Origin: Patescibacteria group bacterium
Lineage (GTDB): Bacteria; Patescibacteriota; Andersenbacteria; UBA10190
Assembly: GCA_022574795.1 (NCBI GenBank)
Contig: JACZRJ010000030.1
Location: 1 to 6,199 of the forward strand
Direction of reading: 5' to 3'
DNA: 6,199 nucleotides
Positions 1 to 6,199 of this stretch are shown piece after piece. The notes beneath the pieces are model-generated. The model searched no databases and had not been told where the DNA came from. It was given only the letters and a program-made list of their open reading frames with translations. Position 1 is the stretch's first letter, and each line of letters opens with the position of its first letter. The position numbers were made by a program, and so were the translations under genes.

Positions 1-14
1 ATAATGATCTCCGC
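1..14 (-). promoter_or_regulatory. Shine-Dalgarno-like site for a minus-strand gene beyond the left edge
   Basis: Immediately after the TAA of the composite ORF the minus strand reads GCGGAGATCATTAT up to the window edge. GGAG is a good ribosome-binding core. If the next base outside is G on the minus strand, an ATG would begin 6 bases after it. This suggests a closely packed next gene, as in phage head operons or any tight operon. The gene itself is not visible. Confidence 0.35.
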
Positions 15-974
15 TTACGTGATGCCGATCAGGCGAACCAGGTGTGCCGCTTGTGCAAGCTGCGAATCCCCGCGCCAGCGAATTTTAATTTCAACTTGGT
101 CTTTTTTCCAGGCGTCTCCGCCTTCCGTGCTCACCTCGATAGAGACATCAGATCTAACACCAAACATCACCTGACTGAAATCGCCGACGCAAGCCTCGGC
201 ATTGGTGAGCTGTTTGGTGACAAATCGCTTCAACTCGGTGACAGCAACAGGCGGGCGCAAGTAATTTCCCGGAGTGTCTTTTAGCTGAGACAAGGTGCTT
301 TTTGTATCCGGCGTGATCAGGTAGGCGGCCGGTACGCCGTTTTCATCCTCGACCAATTGAATAGCGTCGATCAGATGGTCGTATGTTGGCGAACCGACTC
401 CGCTGATTTCCTGCACATCCGGATGCGAAAAAATGCCGACGATTTCCTCGCCGGCGCCAGTTCCTTTTAGCGCGCTCAAGTCCAAAGCCAGGCCCAGAAC
501 TTTACCGAGTTGTGCGCGGACTTCTTCGGCGGCGTTCGGCGCATCCTCGACCAACTCGATGCTGATGCCGACGCGGGCCGCGAGTTTCCTGGCACGGAAA
601 GTCACGCGGCCGAAGGTCGGTTCCACCAAAGGAATGTCTGCATTTTCTGCCACAAAGCCCACGGCCGGATCCGAAAGGACTTTCACGATCGCCAGCTCGG
701 AGCTGTCCATCAAAACAGTCGTCGCGCCTGCCAGCATCAGCACCGATTGCTGGCGTGCCAGGTCGATGATCTGACTGCTGAGGATCGGCGTCAAATGATA
801 ACCGCCAGCCGCATCGGATCCCGATCCGAGAGCGCGTTGCAAAATGCCGTCGGCCGGGAAGCGGCCGGTGATTAACGAAACAACTGCCTGGCCAATATCC
901 AAACCGCGTTGCTCGAGCGGAATGTCGCCGGACTGAATCAGCCGCTTCGAAAGTGATTCATCACCACGCAACAC
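15..974 (-). other. HK97-fold phage major capsid protein module (C-terminal third of the composite ORF)
   Basis: Residues 656-974 of the composite ORF, about 319 residues, match the pattern of mature HK97-family major capsid proteins along their whole length. There is an N-arm (VLRGDESLSKRL...SLITGRF), then RALGSGSDAAGGYHLTP (702-718), the IIDLARQQSVLMLAGA helix (724-739), and an E-loop region (GFVAENADIPLVEPTFGRV, 761-779). These are followed by RKLAARVGISIELVEDA (784-800), a spine helix (NAAEEVRAQLGKVLGLALD), the LKGTGAG turn (824-830), an A-domain with ITPDTKSTLSQLKDT and RPP, and the closing GDFSQVMFGVRSDVSIEVS block (919-937). These proteins build the icosahedral shell of tailed phages. 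The usual N-terminal delta (scaffold) domain or prohead protease is absent; glycosyltransferase sequence lies there instead. It ends with TAA at 17-15. It does not resemble the encapsulin branch of the fold. By eye, GC in sampled lines (about 52-63%) is slightly above that of the glycosyltransferase part, which is not decisive. Recognition is from memory of the family, not from a search. Confidence 0.85.
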
Positions 975-2939
975 CGTGACCGCGTTGCCGGCAATCGAGG
1001 TCGGGCTAGTAATTGAGATATAAAATTCCCGTCCGGCCGCGCTTGGTATCGGATCAAAACTGAATCGTTGCCAGCGATTATCAGGAATAGTATTGGCCGT
1101 AACAACCACCTCGCGCAGCGGCTCGGGATCATCAATAGCAGCATAAATACGCAGTATCACGTCTTCGGTATTCTCCCTCCCGCTAAACGTAGCAAAACCA
1201 ATATCAACCGCTGAGAACTCCGTCTGCTGTAACGGCACAACCTGCCCCACTTCAATGACGCCAGTTATCTCCCCGACGTGCTTTAAGAAATTACCCACCC
1301 CCTCAGTTTGGTAGATCCAAACATAATCAAGGCCGCCAATCTGCACCGTGTGCACGGGCTCCTGGCCACGAAACTCATCCAGCACATCACTGCCTCGGGT
1401 ATCGCCAGCCCTCCCGCCCATATTCCGATAGGTAATCACGTAACCCACCCGATAATCATTTCGCGAGCTCAAACTAAAGGTTTGGCCCTGAAAATAGGTT
1501 TGGGTAACCGTCGGATACCAGGAAGCAATTGAAAGCTTGGTCCCCAGGGGATGTGTATTAAGCCAAGCTGCCGCCAGCTCAAGACCTTCACCCCAGCCTT
1601 GCTGCGAGAGCGGCCTGACCTCAAACAGTGGATTGTTATAGGCTACCGCGTGTGGCGCCCAAGCCAGTGGAACTGCAACCAGCGCCACTATTCCCGCAAA
1701 AACGATAACGGTACGCCAGCGCGCAAACAAATGTGACCGCTGACCCAGCAGACGTATCACCTGCGCCAGTGCCCAGCCCGCTATCAAAGGAAAGACCACC
1801 AAGGCCGGCAAAGCATACCGGTCAGCCTTCTTCGAGGCCAGCGTTATCAGCACTAAGAAACCAACCGCGTAGAGCAGTAACCACCAGATCGTGATCTGGC
1901 TGCCCCTCTGGCCAGCCACGGCTCCCTTTTTAAGCAACAAGAGGGCCAAAGCTACCAACACCAATAATTGGGTATACGGAGTTACCCGACCCAAAAATGA
2001 CCGCCCATAAAAGCTATTCGGATTTATCGGGTCGGCAGACACCGACAAGGCCACATGTTCCTGCGTAATAATATTCTCGGCATCTCGAATGAGATAGCCC
2101 AACTGTAAATCAGGCACACTGAGAATCGTCGGCCACATGATAGCAAAGAGCGCCGCGGCAATAAGGATAATCATAATGATCTCGGCTATCATTGTCCGCC
2201 AATTCGGCCACACTCGGCTTCGTAGCTGACTGACTACCGCAATGACCGCCAGTGCCAACAACAGCCACATCGTCGGAATGAGCTTGGTTGCCAGCGACAA
2301 ACTAAGCAGACCGGCTGTAATCCAAAGCCAGCGGCGCGGTCCGAGACGTCCGAGATGCCCACGGTACCCGCGGTGCCGATGCCGCAGGTACCACAAAGCA
2401 GCCAGTAGGGTCGCCAACATAAACAAGCCCAGCAAGGCATCGGGATGTACCACTTTCGTCATACCCACCACATAGGGATCAACGACCAACCACCAGGCCA
2501 TTAACCCTCCGACGAACGTTCCCCAAAGACGCATGAGCAAAAGCCCAATTAAGGCTAAGGTAGCCACCGCTGCCAAAACAATTGGGGCAATCGCATAGGC
2601 CCGAAAATGACGTAAGTTCTCATCGCTCAAACCTTGTTGCAAGGCCTTCTCCTGCCAAACAATCCCTGCTCCCGACAGCCAGGTGACTGTGGCCGCAGGA
2701 TGCGTTGTTATAAAAGTCCCTTTGACGTCACCGGCTTGGAGCTTGTGCCAAAAGGTTGCGCTGCGGTACATCCAGTTATACTCGTCTACCGTCATCGTCT
2801 CCCCAATTCCTGGCAGTCGCAAAGCCAGCGCCACTCCAATCAGCACGATCACTACCAAGGCTCGCCTCGACAGTAAAGCCCTAGTCAGTATTGCCAACTT
2901 CATGCTTGGCTTCATAAATAAAGACATAGGGCAAACCAC
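15..2939 (-). CDS. GT-C glycosyltransferase (GT39/ArnT-like) fused in frame to HK97-type phage major capsid protein
   Basis: The 974-residue ORF is composite. Residues about 25-430 form a polytopic membrane module with about 11 hydrophobic segments. It has the GT-C acidic pair in the first outer loop (MTVDEYNW, D52-E53), a second conserved block (VDPYVVGM...VVHPDALLGLF, around 154-173) and a KKADRYALP motif (370-378). Such enzymes move a sugar from a polyprenyl-phosphate donor to an acceptor on the outer face of the membrane. Residues about 431-545 are a soluble domain shared with the upstream paralogue (NNPLFEVRPLSQQGWGEGLE, YRNM, EPVHTV). Residues about 555-655 look like a beta-sandwich domain found at the ends of such proteins. 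From about residue 656 the sequence is a phage capsid protein, described separately. Possible starts are GTG 2939 and ATG 2927, 2915 and 2903; ATG 2903 overlaps the upstream gene least. No strong ribosome-binding site settles the choice. The upstream gene overlaps its start, suggesting one operon. The glycosyltransferase call is firm. Whether the fusion is a real single protein is open. Confidence 0.8.
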   Translation of the reverse strand: MVCPMSLFMKPSMKLAILTRALLSRRALVVIVLIGVALALRLPGIGETMTVDEYNWMYRSATFWHKLQAGDVKGTFITTHPAATVTWLSGAGIVWQEKALQQGLSDENLRHFRAYAIAPIVLAAVATLALIGLLLMRLWGTFVGGLMAWWLVVDPYVVGMTKVVHPDALLGLFMLATLLAALWYLRHRHRGYRGHLGRLGPRRWLWITAGLLSLSLATKLIPTMWLLLALAVIAVVSQLRSRVWPNWRTMIAEIIMIILIAAALFAIMWPTILSVPDLQLGYLIRDAENIITQEHVALSVSADPINPNSFYGRSFLGRVTPYTQLLVLVALALLLLKKGAVAGQRGSQITIWWLLLYAVGFLVLITLASKKADRYALPALVVFPLIAGWALAQVIRLLGQRSHLFARWRTVIVFAGIVALVAVPLAWAPHAVAYNNPLFEVRPLSQQGWGEGLELAAAWLNTHPLGTKLSIASWYPTVTQTYFQGQTFSLSSRNDYRVGYVITYRNMGGRAGDTRGSDVLDEFRGQEPVHTVQIGGLDYVWIYQTEGVGNFLKHVGEITGVIEVGQVVPLQQTEFSAVDIGFATFSGRENTEDVILRIYAAIDDPEPLREVVVTANTIPDNRWQRFSFDPIPSAAGREFYISITSPTSIAGNAVTVLRGDESLSKRLIQSGDIPLEQRGLDIGQAVVSLITGRFPADGILQRALGSGSDAAGGYHLTPILSSQIIDLARQQSVLMLAGATTVLMDSSELAIVKVLSDPAVGFVAENADIPLVEPTFGRVTFRARKLAARVGISIELVEDAPNAAEEVRAQLGKVLGLALDLSALKGTGAGEEIVGIFSHPDVQEISGVGSPTYDHLIDAIQLVEDENGVPAAYLITPDTKSTLSQLKDTPGNYLRPPVAVTELKRFVTKQLTNAEACVGDFSQVMFGVRSDVSIEVSTEGGDAWKKDQVEIKIRWRGDSQLAQAAHLVRLIGIT
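1576..1643. repeat. Paralogue-conserved block, copy in glycosyltransferase A
   Basis: This 68-base block aligns without gaps to 3179-3246 with five mismatches counted by eye (about 93% identity), including a 23-base identical run at 1606-1628. It encodes the NNPLFEVRPLSQQGWGEGLELA segment just after the last membrane helix. Other parts of the two genes are clearly more diverged. It marks the pair as duplicates and could be a site of gene conversion or strong constraint. Confidence 0.8.
2363..2392. repeat. Imperfect inverted repeat (hairpin) within glycosyltransferase A
   Basis: The arms GGTACCCGCGG (2363-2373) and CCGCAGGTACC (2382-2392) pair over 11 bp with one mismatch around an 8-base loop. 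Each arm contains a GGTACC palindrome. It lies in the stretch encoding the arginine- and histidine-rich cytoplasmic loop (YLRHRHRGYRG). It is not followed by a T run on either strand and sits inside a gene, so it is not called a terminator. Confidence 0.5.
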
Positions 2940-4566
2940 CCACCATCACGGTGTGGACCGGCTCCTGGTCAGCCAGTTCCCGTAAAACCTCACTGGCCTC
3001 ACTATCAGGAGATCTACCCAACATATTCCGATAGGTCACGATGTAGGAAACGTTCTTATGATTCCTCACGCTAAGGTTGACCACTTGACCATCAAAATAT
3101 GTTCTCATCACACTAGGATACCAGGAAGCAACTATCAGAGCTGCTCCTTGGTCTCGCTCATTGAGCCATTGAGCAGCCAGCTCAAGGCCTTCACCCCACC
3201 CTTGTTGTGAGAGCGGCCTGACCTCAAACAGCGGATTGTTATAGGCGATGGCATGCGGTAGCCACCACAGCGGTACTAACAAAAGCAAGAGGCTGACCCC
3301 CACCGCTATGGTGCCAAGGAATAGGTTTGACCACTGCCACTTTTTTTGGCTCCACCGCAACAGGCCAGCCGCCATCCAGCCCGCTATCAACGGCAAGGCA
3401 GCCAAGGCCGGGAGGGCATAACGATCGGCTTTCTTCGAGGCAAAGGTTATCACAATAAGGAAACCGATCACGTAAAGAACCAACCACCGCAGAGACTGTC
3501 TCTCTTTCCGGCCCGCCGTGGTCACCCCTTTACCGACTAAAAGAACCACTGCCGCCAGAACCAATAATTGCGTATATGGTGTCACGCGTCCCAATACCGT
3601 TCGGCCATAAAAAGTAACTGGGTTAATCGACTGTTCAGCAGCGGCCAGAGCCACATGTTCTTGCGTTAAGACAGAAACGGTGTCTCGCACCACATAACCC
3701 AGCTGTAAATCAGGGACAGTAAAGACTGTTGGCCACAGTAAGACGAACACCAAAACTGCCACCGCCACTACCTCCAGCAGGGCAGTGGCGCCGTCCGACC
3801 ACCTCGGCCAGCGTTTGCTCTGCCGCTGAGTGAACACCGTCATCCCCAGCAGAATCGGTAGCAGCCACAGACTGGGCACCAGCTTCGAACTCATTGCCAA
3901 CCCCAGGCTGATACCAGACATAAGCCTAAAAACACGCTTGTCTTTCTTGTTTTCTTTGTGTTCGACGAGGTAAAGACTGTACAACAGCAATGCCCCCAAC
4001 ATAAACAACCCCAATAACGCATCGGGATGCACCACTTGATTCATACCAATCAAATATGGATCGCTAGCCAACCATATCCCCATCAGACTGCCCGGCAGTA
4101 GCCCAAATAAGCGAATACACACCATGGTCAGGCCAGCTATCAGCAGAGCAGCCATCAACACTATCGGTCCCGTAGCATATCGACGGAAGTGCCGTAGCGA
4201 AGCTTGCCAGTGCCGTAGCGAAGCTTGATCCAGAGCAAACCCTAGTCGATTAGCCTGCCAGGCAATTCCGCTCCCCGCCAGCCACATCACCGAGGTGCCA
4301 GGATGAGTGCTCTGAAATGTTCCCGAAAGATCTCCTTGGCGAAATACTTCATCCCATAAGGTGGCTGATCGCGTCATCCAATTATACTCATCGACGGTCA
4401 TAAATGATCCCGCCTCCGGTAATCGCACCAGCAAGGCAATCACACCAACAAGTACGGCCACCCAAATTGTCTTGCTTTTTGACACAGGAGATGTTGAGTT
4501 ATGGTTACTTATAATTCGTTCGATAAACCACGCTGACACAAACGCCAGGACATGTCTACCAAGCAT
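2881..4566 (-). CDS. GT-C family membrane glycosyltransferase (GT39/ArnT/PMT-like)
   Basis: This 561-residue protein has about 11 membrane segments (roughly 34-50, 133-155, 156-172, 182-200, 214-228, 231-247, 262-282, 333-345, 359-375, 384-404, 416-436) and a soluble tail. The likely role is transfer of a sugar from a polyprenyl-phosphate donor to a lipid, glycan or protein acceptor outside the cytoplasmic membrane; the substrate cannot be read from the sequence. Supporting motifs are the first-loop acidic pair in FMTVDEYNW (D59-E60), SDPYLIGM and VVHPDALLGLF (168-189), VPDLQLGY (284-291) and SKKADRYALPAL (377-388). It is a close paralogue of the downstream gene but stops after the EPVHTV...YVFIYEAK block, so it lacks the beta-sandwich domain. 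It ends inside the next gene's 5' end, which suggests translational coupling. ATG 4566 overlaps the divergent plus-strand gene by 15 bp. An internal GTG at 4485 (residue 28, just before the first membrane segment) may be the true start, although no Shine-Dalgarno precedes it. Residues 114-127 carry a 7-residue duplication absent from the paralogue. Confidence 0.88.
   Translation of the reverse strand: MLGRHVLAFVSAWFIERIISNHNSTSPVSKSKTIWVAVLVGVIALLVRLPEAGSFMTVDEYNWMTRSATLWDEVFRQGDLSGTFQSTHPGTSVMWLAGSGIAWQANRLGFALDQASLRHWQASLRHFRRYATGPIVLMAALLIAGLTMVCIRLFGLLPGSLMGIWLASDPYLIGMNQVVHPDALLGLFMLGALLLYSLYLVEHKENKKDKRVFRLMSGISLGLAMSSKLVPSLWLLPILLGMTVFTQRQSKRWPRWSDGATALLEVVAVAVLVFVLLWPTVFTVPDLQLGYVVRDTVSVLTQEHVALAAAEQSINPVTFYGRTVLGRVTPYTQLLVLAAVVLLVGKGVTTAGRKERQSLRWLVLYVIGFLIVITFASKKADRYALPALAALPLIAGWMAAGLLRWSQKKWQWSNLFLGTIAVGVSLLLLLVPLWWLPHAIAYNNPLFEVRPLSQQGWGEGLELAAQWLNERDQGAALIVASWYPSVMRTYFDGQVVNLSVRNHKNVSYIVTYRNMLGRSPDSEASEVLRELADQEPVHTVMVGGLPYVFIYEAKHEVGNTD
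3179..3246. repeat. Paralogue-conserved block, copy in glycosyltransferase B
   Basis: This is the partner of the block at 1576-1643, in the same orientation and encoding the same peptide motif. The two copies are about 1.6 kb apart, so recombination between them would delete or duplicate one glycosyltransferase unit. Confidence 0.8.
4188..4227. repeat. Short tandem duplication, 21-bp period, inside glycosyltransferase B
   Basis: A 19-base unit (AGTGCCGTAGCGAAGCTTG) occurs at 4188-4206 and again, identical, at 4209-4227, giving a 21-bp period. It keeps the reading frame and duplicates seven residues, so the protein reads QASLRHWQASLRHF. The paralogue has a single LRHF at the aligned place, which shows that this copy gained seven residues, probably by replication slippage. 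Confidence 0.9.
4479..4515 (+). promoter_or_regulatory. Putative promoter elements for the YfhO-like gene
   Basis: A perfect TATAAT lies at 4510-4515, about 37 bases before ATG 4552, and a perfect TTGACA lies at 4479-4484. The 25-base gap between them is too long for a normal sigma-70 pair, so they probably do not act together. TTGACA could instead pair with TATGGT (4500-4505, 15-base spacer). TATAAT may work with a poor -35 element. The position in the divergent gap supports a promoter here; its exact architecture is uncertain. Confidence 0.35.
4508..4513 (-). promoter_or_regulatory. Possible -10 element for the glycosyltransferase operon
   Basis: On the minus strand this reads TATAAG, five of six matches to the -10 consensus. 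It overlaps the plus-strand TATAAT through the palindromic core TTATAA (4509-4514). No good -35 is visible at 17-18 bases upstream. If used, transcription would begin near 4501, which would exclude ATG 4566 and favour the GTG at 4485 as translation start. Confidence 0.25.
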
Positions 4567-6199
4567 TTCATACTATTTCTACTAGCAGCCTTAACGGTGA
4601 CTGTGTCACCGTTTATAGCTGGTTACTACTACGGTACTGGTGATACTCAGGATGTCTATCTCCCTCTGGAAGATTTCTTTAGAACTGAACAACTGGCCGG
4701 CAGACTGCCTCTTTGGCACCCCGACATTGCCTGGGGATTTCCAGTGCTGGCCTCAGCTCAAATCGGTTTTTTCTATCCGCCACTTTTGCTCCTCCGGTTG
4801 CTGCCTGCCTCAATATACTTCCCGCTACTCTTTACCCTCCAGATTGCCTTGGCGGCACTAAGCACCTTTGCGCTAGCCCGTAAGCTTAGTCTGTCACGGC
4901 CAGCCAGCTATCTCGCCGCGATATCTTTTTCACATTCGGCCTGGCTTTGGCAACACGCCACCCATCTAAACATTATCATCACCGCCACCTGGCTACCGCT
5001 ACAACTATTGGCCGCCCACCACCTAGCCTCGAATGGGAGGGCTAAAGCTAAGTCGATAGCGTGGCTGGCTATTGTCTTAGCCCTGCCGTTTCTGGGTGGG
5101 CAGATGCACCTTCCAGTAATGAGTGCCGCCATCACCGCCAGTTATTTACTCTATTGCTATTGGCGCAATCACCGGCAAATCATGACCCCACTTGCCCTGA
5201 TAGCTATCGTCGGCCTCCTGGCCTTGGGCTTGGGCGCAGCACAACTGCTACCAACAGCAGAGCTCGCCTCTCTCTCAAGTCGGACTTCGGAATTTAGCGT
5301 TACTCAGGCCAACCAATACAGCTTCCCCTTCTATCATCTGCCCACCACGTTGTTTCCGCGGTTCTTTGACAGTGACAATCTGTATTGGGGCAAACGACTT
5401 GAGATCGAGTACGGTATCTTCTTTGGCACCATTCCACTGCTGCTAGCTTTTTTTGCCATCCGCCGCGCCCGCCGCCGACTACCCTTCTTTTTCTACCTCG
5501 GGGTAATCTCTTGGCTACTAGCCCTAGGGTCTGCTTCGCCTTTCCGCCTCATTGGACTTGAGCCCTCTTTCTGGATATTTTCGGCCCCCGCTCGTTGGCT
5601 GCTATTTACCACCTTAAGCGGCTCCCTGCTAGCTGGCCTAGGCTTCGATCTCCTCATCAAACAGGCCGCAATCTTTAAACGCTACCTGGTGGTGGCTCTC
5701 GTCGCTGTAGTACTATCCAGTACCCTAGCCACGGCGCTGCTGCTGCTTCTGCCTACCAACGCGCCTGAGTTTATCTATCAACAAATCACCACCTATGCCT
5801 CACGTCTCCTGGGAGAGAAACCACCAACCTATTACCTAGACAAAATTACCCAAGTAATTGCTAGTGCGCGCAGCTCCAGTGTCTCGCTATTGTCTTTCTA
5901 CACCGCCCTGCCGCTGGGCATCCTACTCCTTAGTATCATCACCCGAGCTAAAAAATGGTGGCCGGTAATGTTACTTAGCTTGACCACTATTGAGCTTGTC
6001 ATTATTGCCGGTACAGCTAACCCCCTTATTCCCTGGTCAACTATAACTGCCGTCCCGGCGTCTGTTGCTAAACTGCCACCGGCTGTTCTGCAAAAGCAGG
6101 CCCGCCTGATGACCACCACCGCCGCCGGTGACACCGGGGCCCTCCTGACTAATCCCGCCACCAAAGCCGATCTGGTCTCTCGACTCAACGCTCGTGAGC
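4552..6199 (+). CDS. YfhO-like polytopic membrane protein, 3' end cut by the window
   Basis: The frame is open from ATG 4552 to the right edge, giving 549 residues with no stop. An in-frame TGA at 4534-4536 makes this the first possible ATG. The N-terminal segment (residues 6-24) is hydrophobic and leads into GDTQDVYLPLEDFF (30-43), RLPLWHPDIAWGFPVLA (51-67) and a YPP motif (75-77). Later come AAQLLPTAELASLSSR (229-244), then SAPARWLLF (344-352) and LLAGLGFD (359-366). This order is typical of the bacterial YfhO membrane-protein family (GT-C-like, acting on polyprenyl-linked sugars). In Bacillus and Listeria, YfhO homologues are linked to glycosylation of lipoteichoic or wall teichoic acids. 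A role in transferring a sugar outside the membrane is inferred from family only. About a dozen membrane segments are visible, and the last residues (from about 495) look like the start of the soluble C-terminal domain, so several hundred residues may be missing. AGGA lies only one base before the ATG, too close for a normal ribosome-binding site, so initiation may be leaderless or weak. Confidence 0.85.
   Translation, partial: MSTKHFILFLLAALTVTVSPFIAGYYYGTGDTQDVYLPLEDFFRTEQLAGRLPLWHPDIAWGFPVLASAQIGFFYPPLLLLRLLPASIYFPLLFTLQIALAALSTFALARKLSLSRPASYLAAISFSHSAWLWQHATHLNIIITATWLPLQLLAAHHLASNGRAKAKSIAWLAIVLALPFLGGQMHLPVMSAAITASYLLYCYWRNHRQIMTPLALIAIVGLLALGLGAAQLLPTAELASLSSRTSEFSVTQANQYSFPFYHLPTTLFPRFFDSDNLYWGKRLEIEYGIFFGTIPLLLAFFAIRRARRRLPFFFYLGVISWLLALGSASPFRLIGLEPSFWIFSAPARWLLFTTLSGSLLAGLGFDLLIKQAAIFKRYLVVALVAVVLSSTLATALLLLLPTNAPEFIYQQITTYASRLLGEKPPTYYLDKITQVIASARSSSVSLLSFYTALPLGILLLSIITRAKKWWPVMLLSLTTIELVIIAGTANPLIPWSTITAVPASVAKLPPAVLQKQARLMTTTAAGDTGALLTNPATKADLVSRLNARE

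Noticed and set aside
42..875. Plus-strand open frames at 42-284, 433-774 and 510-875
   Set aside because: They lie antisense to the capsid-like module, which has clear protein-family similarity in its own frame; their translations look like nothing and they carry no supporting start signals.
15..974. Encapsulin nanocompartment shell instead of a phage capsid protein
   Set aside because: The GGYxLxP entry, the AENADIPLVEPTFG E-loop block and the GDFSQ...SIEVS tail follow the tailed-phage capsid pattern, and encapsulin-type N-terminal features and a cargo gene are not seen.
938..1144. Frameshift or separate gene at the capsid junction
   Set aside because: The glycosyltransferase and capsid frames are the same across 960-1000 with no stop or shift; the alternative 68-codon frame here has no recognisable content.
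3239..3540. Short frames at 3239-3487 (minus) and 3346-3540 (plus) within glycosyltransferase B
   Set aside because: They are out-of-frame shadows of a well-supported membrane protein with continuous conserved motifs.
5461..5481. CGCCGC-rich stretch in the YfhO-like gene as a regulatory or repeat element
   Set aside because: It is explained by a run of arginine codons (RRARRR) in a cytoplasmic loop that fits the positive-inside rule.
4908..6188. Minus-strand frames at 4908-5135 and 5898-6188, and plus-strand 4640-4861 and 5061-5297
   Set aside because: The YfhO-like protein is continuous through all of them; these frames are arginine-, cysteine- or serine-rich shadows with no recognisable domain.

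Overview
The window holds three protein-coding genes and is almost completely coding. Two tandem genes on the minus strand (15-2939 and 2881-4566) encode paralogous multi-pass membrane glycosyltransferases of the GT-C fold (GT39/ArnT/PMT-like). Divergent to them, a plus-strand gene (4552-6199, cut by the right edge) encodes a YfhO-type polytopic membrane protein. All three are the kind of lipid-linked-sugar, cell-envelope glycosylation enzymes found in envelope polysaccharide or glycoprotein loci.

One feature does not fit. The C-terminal third of the 974-residue minus-strand ORF (positions 974-15, residues about 656-974) is not a glycosyltransferase. It reads as an almost complete mature HK97-fold phage major capsid protein: N-arm, GGY-x-L-x-P entry, E-loop, long spine helix, A-domain, and the GDFSQ...G.RSD.SIEVS tail. 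It is in frame with, and directly joined to, a GT-C module plus a beta-sandwich domain that seems to stop one strand early. Either this is a real gene fusion at the edge of a phage or prophage, or it is an assembly or recombination joint in a metagenomic contig. The sequence alone cannot decide. It is the main item to check.

Layout from left to right: 1-14, a non-coding edge with a Shine-Dalgarno-like GGAG on the minus strand, presumably for a gene outside the window; 15-974, capsid module; about 975-2939, glycosyltransferase A with its beta-sandwich domain; 2881-4566, glycosyltransferase B (59-bp maximal overlap with A, so probably co-transcribed and translationally coupled); about 4479-4551, a compact divergent promoter region with TTGACA and TATAAT elements; 4552-6199, the YfhO-like gene. 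No RNA genes, CRISPR arrays, insertion sequences or clear intrinsic terminators were seen. No gene-free stretch exceeds about 15 bases.

The organism cannot be named from this window. GC is roughly 50-55% by eye. The standard genetic code works, with TAA and TAG as the two visible stops. The combination of tandem ArnT-like proteins and a YfhO-like protein with extracytoplasmic beta-sandwich tails is common in uncultivated bacteria such as Candidate Phyla Radiation lineages and Chloroflexota. That placement is a weak inference.
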